Assembly: GCF_037975245.1 (NCBI RefSeq)
Contig: NC_092582.1
Location: 8,992,501-9,056,500, forward strand
Origin: Apostichopus japonicus
Lineage: Eukaryota; Echinodermata; Holothuroidea; Aspidochirotida; Stichopodidae
Reading direction: 5' to 3'
Length of the DNA: 64,000 nucleotides
Shown: in pieces, positions 12,901 through 24,900 of the stretch
How positions within the stretch are numbered: the stretch's first letter is position 1
Layout of the letters: each line of letters starts with the position of its first letter
The notes under the pieces: generated by a model
What the model saw: the letters and a program-made list of their open reading frames with translations, nothing else
Told to the model about the DNA's origin: nothing
Database searches by the model: none
Translations under genes and position numbers: made by a program

Positions 12901-15900
12901 TCCTTTCAGTTAAATAGAAAGATGTGAAGTACAGTAAGTACTGTCAAATCCTTTAAATATTGCACAAAAATGTTCAATTTAATGAAAATAAAACCAAAAC
13001 AGTAAAAACCATGAGAATTGCTTCAATTCATCCTTGTTTCTATGTTAAAAATAAAATAAAACTTTAAGCAAACTGCTTATCCACTAGAGAGCCTGTGTAA
13101 GAGAATGTTGTGTAAAAGTAAGTTGGCCTGATGTTTCGATTCTAGCAGGATCTTCTTCAAAGGCTAAATGACAAGTAACAGTAACAGAAGGGACAAAAAC
13201 ACACACAGAATACAGACAGGTAAATGAGCATGATGAACACAAAGAGATAGATGTAAGGGGATTAGTAGACAAGGGATGGAGAGAAGAAAGAAAGAAACCA
13301 ACAGGGAAAGAGGAGAGGTGGGAATAAACAGTGGAGGGACAAAGATAGTATTAAGAGGGTAGGGAATAAACTGGAGAAGGACAAAGACAGAAAGGTGTGG
13401 ATAACAAGATGTTTCTATGTTGTTATCTGTCAGGTAAATTTAGTCGTTGAGGATGGAGAGAGCCTTGGACTGATGATAAGAGGCGGCAGGGAATTTGGTC
13501 TCGGTATATATATCACAGGAGTTGATCCATATTCAGTGGCAGAGCATTGTGGATTAAAGGTTTGTGTAGCAGATCGTCATTTTGTCTTGAATTTTGTTTT
13601 CTTGAGGAATTGAAGTGAACCTTAAAAGAAATTTTTTAAATGAATGCATGAAACCCAAAATTACTACTGAAACAAGTCAGGCATATTTAAAGAGAATATC
13701 ATCATTTGAACTTGAAACAACAAGCTTCATAATTTATTTCACTAAAGTAGGGAGCAGTCTTACCCCAAAATTGAAATGCTTGCCATATGTTAATATTTTT
13801 AAACGCAATATGAAACTTATATTTTTTTTTTAGATGTCTGATATTTGTTTGTCTATCTTTTTGCTGTCCTTTTTGTGCTTTTGGATGTTTACCATTTTCT
13901 ACTGCATGATATTGTATTATTGTATTGAGGGCTCCTCTGGAAAACAGTGCTTCTGCACTGAGCAGGACTACCCTCATTAAAGATGACAATCATAAAAATT
14001 ATATATAAAAAAATATTATCGTGTTGAAATTTTGTCATGTAGTTTACAGTTATCATCACCAAATGTCCAAGAAAAATATCAGGAGGAATATATTGTCTAA
14101 GTCATGAGAAATCAATGTCTAATGGGATATTCTTATATCTTGAACCCTTCCGATAGGTTGGAGATCAAATTATCGATGTCAACAGACGAACATTCCTGAG
14201 CATAGAGCACCAGGAAGCTGTGGCTATATTGAAATCTTCCAAAGAGATGACGATGACAATAAGAGATGTTAAGAAACTTCCATACGCTCGCACAACAGTG
14301 GACAGGACACAGTGGTTGACAGGTATGTTCCAAGAAAAGCTCTGAGAAGATTGTTATTACACAGTAGTATGTATCTGTGTATCACTGGGATTAAGGATAG
14401 GTATATGTTGCTATGGGAATCTCTGAAAGTTTGGTAACATTACTGATTTTCCAGGACCTGAGCCTGTGTGCTACTGCACATAGGAATAGTTATTTTCAAT
14501 GGGAAAGCTCTCAAAATGTTGTACCACTTAAGCTAGTAATTATAGTTGGAATAAACAGCAGTTATCTGCAGTTATGGGCATAAAATACATACATGTTTAG
14601 CTTTAATGTGATGGACAGACACTACTATATATAAAAGCTCTGTAAAGCTTGTTTCAGGGTGGAGGGGTTGGTAGAGGGTGTAATGGGCCAGTGGCTGAGT
14701 GGTATGTCAACAGAGTGCCTAGAAAAAGTTTCAGAGTCATCCCATTGAGAAGTCGCAGATGTTACAGTAATTACATATTCAGCTTGAGGACAACGTAATT
14801 CTCATATCGATCAAAGAATTTTGAATATTTGTGCAATGTTGGCTATCAGTTTTCATGAAGTATCATTAAAAATTCTAGAAATGTTATTTTCCTCTGCACA
14901 TGGATGTAACATTTAAATATTATTTACAGAAAAACACCCCAAAAATTTCAGTTCAATTGCCTTGATATTGCATTGACAAAACATTGATCACCAAAATTTG
15001 AGAAATTCATATGCTCACAGTACAAAATGCTATGAGGATGGGTTTGAGACCTAAACTCACTGTCAAAAACAAAACAACAAAAAATTACAAGAATTTTGTT
15101 TAAAGGCAATCAACTCTAGGCACTGGAATATCCCTTTAAAACTGCAGTGTTCAAGGTAGCTTACAGTACTATACAGTGTATAAACTCCAATTAATTAAAA
15201 TACACAAAAGCATACATGTAGGTTCTTTCTTTGTTTTAGCAAGATTATTTAAGGCCACAGTGACAGACAACTGTAGCTAAGATATGCCACAGTACAATTT
15301 TGGGGGGGGGCTAATGGCTTCTGCTTTAATTATTACACTACGGTATGTTACAAGATCCTTTATTGTGCGACATGCTTGTCAGGGTCATAATACCGTTATT
15401 GATTATTATTGTAAATAAAGTTTTCTGCAATCATCCATGGCTATTGGTATTTAACCTCAATCTCATATAATGTTTGAACAGAGAAATAGAGATTTGTTTC
15501 TATGGTGATAAATGCGCAGATGTGGTCAAAAATGTATTGCAAAATTCAGTTAAAGATACAGTGCTCTGGCCATGGCTATATCATTTCAAGCAATGATTGA
15601 TGACGAAAAAACCACCATCGGATAAAAGCAAACATTTTGCTTATTTTGAAAGAAACCTTTCTGTTATATGTAGAACTATTTCAAACATTTGCATCACTCA
15701 TCTCTTTGTTAAGGCCTCTTAGTTGGGCTTTTCTAATGGCAAAATGCCAGTAGATTTTGTCATTTGCTTGATGAAAAACAAAAGACACTTGCATTTCTCT
15801 GCCAGTAGACATTTAGAGCGTGAATACAGGATACGTCTGTTTAAACGTAAGTCAGTCAAATAGCCTACAAGATTTCTGTATTATCAACTTAATCCCTGGA

Positions 15901-18900
15901 TTATTGCTGATTTCCAGCAAGTATTGGGCTGCTCTTACAATCCTGTACAGAGCTGTCCATGGATGTTGTAATTTAGGAAAATGCCAGTTGGTGAGAGGAC
16001 ATGATTTTTGCCTGTGAATTTTATTTTGCAAAAGTTTGTATTTATTAGGAATTGGCTAAAATTGTGAGCAATGCTAGGCCTGTTACTTTGCTTATCTGTA
16101 GACCTGTCTACGTACTCGAATTTATCTAACTTACAAAACATGGGTTACTTTTCGTGAGTGCCCTCCTCCCCCTCCCCCTCCCAGTTCTGGGTCATCACCC
16201 CACTTACTGTACAGGGAATAAATTGATGTTAAAAGTAATTAAAGTTATTAACTATTGACCTCTAGGTCAAACCCCCAGTCAGTTTTTTCGTTGTTCATTT
16301 ATTTGTATAAAGTTTTAACTGTCAGTTAATATCAGCCAACTCAATTGTATAGTGTGGATGTTGTGATAGACATGTTTCTATCTTTCTCATGTGGTTCTAG
16401 TGTAAACAAAAAATGATTTTTATATTTGATAATAATATAGGTGATGACGTTTGGAAAGGACAAGATGTTACACAAAGAAAACCTGACCCCCCTCGTGATC
16501 CTGATGAAGAGGATAGTGATGAGGAAAACGAAAGCCTGGATGAAAAGGTGACATTTTTTTGTGCTCATATTGAATGAACTTCATATGTCATATGTAGATC
16601 CACCTGGGGGAGTAAAAGAAACCTATTTGTTTGTTTATGGAGGTTAAAAGGTTATTTAAGGTCAAAGTCTGACAACAGGTAAACAAAGTAAGTTCAAAAA
16701 TCAACCCTTGGAAGAAAAACTTCATACTGTACTTGATGTACTCTAGTAGAATACTGTAAGGTCCACAATTGAGCTATCCATTTGCTGCTTGTTACTGTAT
16801 GCCAGTAGTCAATACTTGAAAATCATGTGTAAGGTCTAAAAATGTTCTCATAATGAAAGTGAAGGAAAGAACCACTTATAGTCAGTTGGTCTTCCTCTGT
16901 TTTATGACATTTTATCCTGGCAAGAAAAAATCCTATCCATACCAGACTCTCTTGGATGTTGAGAATTCCATTTCATAAATTTGTTAATAATAAATTGATA
17001 GAAGAATAATTATATCCCTCCCCAATGATTTCTGCTTTGTAATGAGAACATATCTGGCATTCCTTAGTTGAAGGGTTTCAAGGGTGACTACAAATGACTA
17101 CAAGTTAATTAAGAAATAAACTGCTTAAATGTTGAAAAAAATTAGAGTACTTGGAGTGCAGAAATACAAGTTTTTTGGTCATTTAGCAAAATCTTTACTG
17201 ACACATATCATTGACCCACAATATTTCAGGAATTTATGAAAAGCAGTAAACATTTTCAACTTTGAACATTCCTGTTTGCATAGAAGGAAAAACATAATTT
17301 CCTTATTGTAATGATAAAATGTGAAAAAGTCAATCATATGAAGTCAACAATATAGAGTATGATTACTTTATTTCCCCCCTCCCCCCCCCAAAAAAAAACA
17401 CTTAAGAATGTGAAGTGATACAACAATCCCTTTCTTGTTTGTGTTACTCTTCTTCTCTTTTCCTTTTTTAAGTTTAATTTTGATATTTATTCAGCCCATT
17501 TTACAAGCACCGTTGCCAAGCATGTGTTATGGTATGTGCAGTTGAGGCAACATTTGTCACATCTCCTAAATATCTAACTTACTTTGACCTCAGTTTATCA
17601 AACATTTTGGGTGCTTTGTTGATTCCTGTGTTCCAGACACATCATTGGTTATTGTATGCTTCAATCATCATTTCCTCTCCTACTCTCTTACTATGTTGTT
17701 TTGATAGAGGTATTGAATAATATGTACTGTGGGTTCCTCTTAAAAGTAGTTGAATTACAGTAGCCAAGGCTGCTTGTTTTGATCGACAAATATTTTTGTC
17801 AGTAGATATGTTATAACTGTAGGAAGAAAACCCATGCATAAAAGAATTTAAATCAATTTAAACCCAAACGATGCACTTTGAGAGTTAGTATAGCTGAATA
17901 TATGTTTAATACTTCTACTGTATGTACTTTCTGATAGATTTACAATTATTTTTACAAGATTTGTTCTGAAAAGATGTGTCCAAGGTAGGTAGGATGGAGG
18001 TAGAATAGAGGCTTAACAAGGAGAGAAGAACATGTACTCTGAAGTCTGGAAAATATTAAAAAATTTAAAGAAATTGCCAAAAATGTACTTATCAGGGAAT
18101 ATTTGAACTATTTTTTTTATATGGTTGAGGGGGGGGGGACAGGTTTAAGAATTTCTGTCATCTATAAATAATGAAACTGCTAAGACTTTATGAAAAACCA
18201 CTTTTGACCCATCTTTGCATTTATGCAACCAGTTTTCCATTCAGCATCTTTAGTTTGTTATTTACACCTGTTACATTACATCTCAACAATGTACACATGG
18301 TACTGGTAGGATGACAGTGTAAGCATATATGCACAAGCTATCGGTAGCAGTCTTGTACTCTTACTGCCCCTACTAGAGGGGTGGGGGGGGAGCATCACTA
18401 CCCTATTCCTTCTGGATCTACCATTTGGAAGCTTGAATCATGTGCTGGCTGGAATTAGCAACCATGTAACTTGTGTAACTCAGAGTCGAAATAGATTTTG
18501 TATTTCTTCAATTTTCTTCTTGTTCCCCCCCCCCCTCCATACAGCCTCTTTTTAGCAGAGGTATAGCAGGTTCACAGATGATGTACAGTTCCATGATGAA
18601 GACGCAAGGGTGGAGCGTGATCGAGGAGCAAGCTCGGTATTTCCTCAACGAAAACGAGAAGGGAACGATGATGTTTTACCTCAAAGAGTACCAGAATAAA
18701 CATATTAACGTAGACTCTCTTGTATCCGGACTGTTTGAGATACTCAATACACATTCAAAGGTGAGGAAGTCATATGAGGATGCATTGAGAAGGAGGGGGT
18801 ATAGTAAGGGTACAAAGAGAGGGTGAGAAATAAGACATTGGAACCTCCAGTCTCCAACCCCTTTCTGCCAGTTGGTTTTGATCTTATCTCCCTTCATGTA

Positions 18901-21900
18901 ATATATAGGGAGATGAGATAATTGTACTTCACCCCACATCAGAAATGTGAGGAAATGTGTGTGTGAGTGGGAGTGTGTAAGTGAGCCTAAAAAACTGTGT
19001 CGAAATCTCCTCCTAGAGAGAAAGTCCTGCGTTATAGATGATGTCAATGTTTTTGCTTGAAAATCTTGTTATCACTATCTCTCTCTCTTGGTGTTCTTTC
19101 CTTTCCAGTTTTCTTTGTTGTCTGAGATTAGAAGTTTCATCAATGCCAGGGATATCGATAGATACGATACTCTAGTCATGAAGAAGGAAGTAGAAGCTAT
19201 GAAGGTATGAATATTGTTTACGATTATTAATATTGTCACGATACCCTGACAAAGCGCTCAGTGTTTATTCACGTAGTATTTCATTGCAACATTATGATTT
19301 TGTTTTGAGAATCACATTTCCCAACTTTTGGACACATTCCAGTTATTTACACATAGACTTTAGTTGACACATACTTCAGTTCAACATCTCACAAGTCTTG
19401 CACAATCCACTCAAAACAAGGGAACTAAAAAGGTTTGTGTGTCTGAAGACTTAACATATTTCAGTAGATGACAACTCAATGAAGGAGAAACGGTGTTGGA
19501 TTTCATCCATCGTTGTTTTATACCTTATGTTAAATTTCATATGTGTTTTGGTAAGAGTTGTGTCAATTTTGAGACTTTTAGTATTTAGAAGCTGTCAGAC
19601 GTATCATTTGGTCTGTGTCATCTGTTTTGCATGATGAAAATTTGACACATATTTGCATTCAATTTTAAAGACTTAACCGAAAAGCAATTAGGTAGGAAAA
19701 TCGAAGGACTTGCAGACTTCCATCCCTAAAGTTGTTTATACATGACTGATATGATGTAAACAGCTTGGGAGGAGGCACATTGTTGATAATAAACTGGTTG
19801 TCTTAACACTGTTGGCGGGTATTATCAAATATTGTTTGCTTTAAAGACTTAATACCAGACTGTTGTTGCTTTGGTTAACCACACCATCAACACACTGTGT
19901 TGTGTTGTGTTGTTTTCCATTCCTCAATAGGTCTGATAGTGCATGTTTTTGAAATTCCATGTAAACTTTTATAACATTTTGGTGTTTTTAATGCAGTTTT
20001 GTAGTAAACAATTAAACTAAAGAATTTAAAACTATCAATTAAAAACAGGACTCTGAGCCTGTTTCTGACACAAGATTAGTTTGTCAATTTGTCAGCTAGA
20101 CTTGGTTTGCATCGCAGTTACTTTTAGAGATCTGTGGGAGATGGCACAAGTGTATGTCATGGCCCAGGTCAAAGGTTATTTATCTGTGGATTAATTAAGT
20201 CTTATATCATTTCCTATCAGTCTCCTAATGCATGTATTTACATCAACAGAAACTTTTCCCTTCGTCAGATTATGTTTGAACAGAAATCAGATTAATTTCT
20301 AGTTTGTATTAATGTCAGAAATAATGTTTAAAATCTGGAGAAGGTCAACTACCTTTCCAAACACAACAGACTTAAGAGAACTGCTACCCTTTCATAGCAG
20401 ATGAACAAAGCCTCACTCTGTTTTTATCAGCCTATGGTCAGAAGACCCCTGTATGGGTTCTGTGAAAATCTTTTGGGGAGCCTGTGAGGGCAAGGAGGTG
20501 TGCAGGGAGTTAGGAAAAAACTTTGGGTCCGTAACACCCTGCATGGATCTATAAATTAGTTTACTGCCTTGTATGTATGCTATCAAGACAAAACGAGTAA
20601 GGGACTACCATCTCAGGCACAGGAAACCAAATATTCCTGACATTAGACCAAACCACGGCAGTGTTGAGGTCAATGTTGACACTCCCTCTGTCTGGGGGCC
20701 TGTAAACATATCTTCATTGCCCCTAGCCTGGTTCAATGGATTCCAAAGTGTTTGAAACCTATTGTTTACCCTATATAGGAGTATTTTTTTAGGCAATGTT
20801 ATTTGCACACCTTCATCAACATCAATATGTTTACACAACTGCATAGAGCTAGAATGCTGAGTGCACATTGTAGGAAGTTGAACACAACTATTAAGAGCAG
20901 TCAGCACCTTCAGAGATGTGGTCACGTCTTAACAGTCGTTTTTGACATATTTTATAGCAAGGCATCTTTGAACGTTCGCTCACACAGGCAAGACAGAAGG
21001 GTTTACTCGACATCGAGAAAGATCTCTTCTTTGGGGAGACGATCTCCAACGATAGCCATCCATCTTCTGCCTCCGGTGATTCCAGACCAATTACGCCACC
21101 ATATGTGCCTGAAGAACCTCCTCCCAATCTAGCCTTGGTAAGGAGTCCTCAGTACTCTTCTTAACCCTTATAGTTCCTACATGGCAACACATCAGAGTTC
21201 AATGCTACAGGACTTTTTTTTTTTCGGGGGCGGGGGAGCAAAAGAGAGCTAAACATGTAAGTGTCAGCTGAATTGCTTTGAAACTTTCAAATATGTTCTT
21301 GCTTAACTGGACAGACCCTCATTCTACATACTATAAAGGTTTTGCTCTAAAGTATAAAAATGTCAGACCAAGATAACCTACCATGCAAACTAGAAGGTTA
21401 TGAATTCTGCTTGTTTTGAAATCATCCCATCTCATTTTAAGTTTATGGAACTTGGGTATACCCCTGCCTTTATTTTTGCTTTCCGGAAGCTATTAACTGG
21501 AGCTTCTGTATTCTTGTTTCTTTCTTTTGTGAAACAGAATTGCTGAGATTGTGATGTGCCCTTGGAAAGAGTCAAAATTTCTTTCAAATAGGAGCATTTC
21601 AAAAAACATATTTTCTGTGCATATATGATTTGGTTGCAGGGGGTAAGAGGATGAAATATTTGAAAGGATATGTAGCATCTTTTCTCTCGTGTTCTGTTTC
21701 CTCTAGATAGTCCTTGCATAATTCTATTTCTTACCTTTTTTTCTCCAGAATTTTACCTCATCGCCATCTGAGCATGACATGCAGCATAGCAGCAACGAGT
21801 TCCCTCCTCGCTTGTCTGCCGATAATTCCATCCTGAATCAATTCAACCTTCAGACCGTTACCGTGGATGTGCACCATCAGGGAGGACCTTCCAAGGGGGG

Positions 21901-24900
21901 CATAAGCAGCAGCGACGGTAGAGGTAGGACCTTTGCTGGTAGCAGTCTGTACGCTGATTCTAAGAGTCCCAGCGAGGACAGCGGAGTTGACATGGCCCTT
22001 GGTATCGGTAGCGCCAGAAGTGGAATTAGCAGGTATGTTATCATTTCAAAAAAATGTATTCCATTTGTCAATGGTTATCAATGTTGTCATTGAAGCCATG
22101 ATCTGTAACAATCTGATACAAAATAGTTTGTAGCCATTAGTTGATTGACTTTCTTTTCTTGGATCAAGGAAAATGAAGAAGCAGTATATGGGTAAACCTG
22201 CTACGAATTTAACCATTGACCCTTCTCAGTAATGTCAATGTAACGTTGAATAGATTTCACCCAAGTTGGAAAGAATTTGCTTCATCTAAAAGTAAGATGC
22301 AGTATCAGCTATTGGGTACACTGTCAAATTTGTATTCAAAAGTATTGCAAGAAAGTCAGAAATTGCTGAAGAAAGTTCCTAAAGCCTAGTGTTGATTTAA
22401 TCACAATGTATCTAGGCAAATCTCACTGCGTAAGTACAATGTATCTGTGTTGAATTTGTTTGTGGCAAATTGTGTCAGAGTACATTTTTAACAGTAGTGA
22501 AAGTTATGGAAATGCATGCTACGTGAGCAAATGCTTTCGGAAGATTTATCCGTAAAATTCTTTTATTCTCAGTTTGGTGCAGGTTTATGGATCTGTTTTG
22601 GGAACAGATTCAGTTTAGCTGTATAAATGTTTGTTCTTAAATGACCTTTGACAGCATATCCTTTATGACCTGAATTAATGAGAGGGTCTTTATCATTGTT
22701 ATTAAACATCATACTACCACTGCCTATCCAGTTTTAAGGAAGATTCCTTTGGTGTGTTCTTTACAGTTCTGTCTCCCCTCGTATCAACACCAATCTGGTT
22801 AGGCCGCAGCCGACCCTCTCATCTCTGAGCCCCAAAGCACCCGGTATGCAAGGAAAGCAGGAGGGAAACAAGCTCCAAAGAAGGCTCAGTCTAGACAGTG
22901 TATCAACAGAAGGATCTTCTCCAACCAGTGTAAGCACATTACCAGTTAATTATTTGTAGGCAAACAGTATAACAAAACAATGTGACAGTATAACAAACCA
23001 ATGTGACACTGTAACAAAACGATGTGACACCATAGTAAAACAATGTGACACCATAACAAAATGATGTGACACCATAACAAAACCATGTGACACCATAACA
23101 AAATGATGTGACACCATAGTAAGACAATGTGACACCATAACAAAATAATGTGACACCATAACAAAACCATGTGACACCATTGTAAAACAATGTGACACCA
23201 TTACAAAACCATGTGACACCATAACAAAACGATGTGACACCATTGTAAAATGCTGTGACGCCATAACAAAATGATGTGACACCATAGCACAACGAAGTGA
23301 ATTTTTAACAATACAATGTGACACTTTACACAAGGATGTGACAGTAACAATAAATGATGTAACACAAAAATATGTGGCACTGTTTAACAAGGAATTCAGA
23401 GATATTCTATATCACTTTGTGTGATACCAGTTGTCAATGTAAAGTTACTTCTTATCTACAGATGCTCTTGTGTTGTGTTAATGTACCAATGGGAGGTGAA
23501 AATGTGCATTGACTGTGTCCATGTTAGACTAATATTATCAATCTATAAGTTTTAACAATTATTGGAACCTCAACAGGTTGTGGGTTGAATATTGTAGGTT
23601 AATGTAGTTACATGCACCTCTAACCCATGTAAGACTAGCAGATGCTTCTTATACCGAAATGGTAGGTCGAGTACCTTAGTCTGGCAGGGGAACCTGTAGT
23701 AGCACCGTGACACGAATTATTGATATTTCTTGATTTACAGCCGTTAGAGTCCATGCAGAGACTCAGCATAGGCAGTGATCAGAGCATACCTCGTCGAATC
23801 AGTGACCCAACACATGTAAGTATTGAATGGATTCGCTCATTTGAAAAGTGAACATATCTGTCTCTTGTGCAATAACTTGAAGTAATATCACTAACCTGTC
23901 TCTCCTCTACTTATGCACTCTCGTAAATGGCATACCTTACTGAATACTATTCAGTGGCTTAACTAGCACGATCCTTAGCGAATCATTTCTCGTTCCATTT
24001 ACTGCTTCGTTTAAAGGAACGTAAAAGATGTAAAATTATGAAGACTTGTATTGAGTCTGTATTTGTATTCCAGTATAGTTGCTTGTACTTGTCCTCTCTC
24101 CCTGTCCATTGTAACTCTTCCTCGGGGTATTTTGGAAATCTAGTAAATTTAGATTATTGTGCAAGACTTAGTATTTGTACTAGCGCTTCCAGACTTGTAC
24201 TCATATCCTTTCACTCGTATGCAGGAGAAGTCTGCTTTCTGAAATCTTTGATCTAAAAATGAAAGCAAGTAATTTTCAAAGTGAAACCCATTAATATGGC
24301 CTCTGTTTTTGATTGCTCAGTTCGGTGTATCCATGGATGTGGAAATCAGGTCCTCATAGCATGTTACTGTGAACGTTGCAGTCCACTATTGCTTCGTGCA
24401 AGTTGTCACTCAGTTCTTTCATCTCCATTCTCGTCTCTTTTGAAGCATGTACCCAGAGACCAGAAGAAGAGTGTGTCTCATACCAAGAAGGCTAGCGAAC
24501 AACTCTACCAGCTCAGGAGAAAATCGGACGATCTTGTGAGCTCTCCTAAAAGTAGCAGCAGTAAATATCTGGAACGATTGTCGTCTTCGAATCTGGAAGA
24601 CGGGGACGACGATTACGATCTTGGGAAGTCGCCAAACCTGAACGGATCGATGGAAGCCAAAGAAGAGGAAGAAGAACCCAAGACCATCTTTGATTCAATC
24701 AAGATGAAGAACAAGAAGCTGCTATTGGACGATCTGCAGCACATGCCCGTCGATGAGAACGGCAATGATAGAAAGTCTTTGGGGAACAGGATCACTGCCA
24801 AGCCCAAGCGATCCAGAGGTGGTGTCGGGAGAGAACAGGACACAACGACAGACTTTAACCAGAGCTTGACGTCCCTGCGATCTAGTCGGTCTGCTTCGCC

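Noticed and set aside
20803-21132. 109-codon frame overlapping whirlin exon 8
   Set aside because: A different frame from the exon; the exon 8 reading in phase with exons 7 and 9 is supported by splice sites.
22939-23390. Three overlapping minus-strand open frames with repeated peptides (CYGVTSF type)
   Set aside because: They are read-throughs of the 21-bp minisatellite in a whirlin intron; no start context, domain or splice support.
24281-24445. Upstream extension of whirlin exon 12 (Cys-rich, starting MKPINMASVFD)
   Set aside because: It lies before the only acceptor in phase with exon 11 and reads like intron; it would require a separate start.
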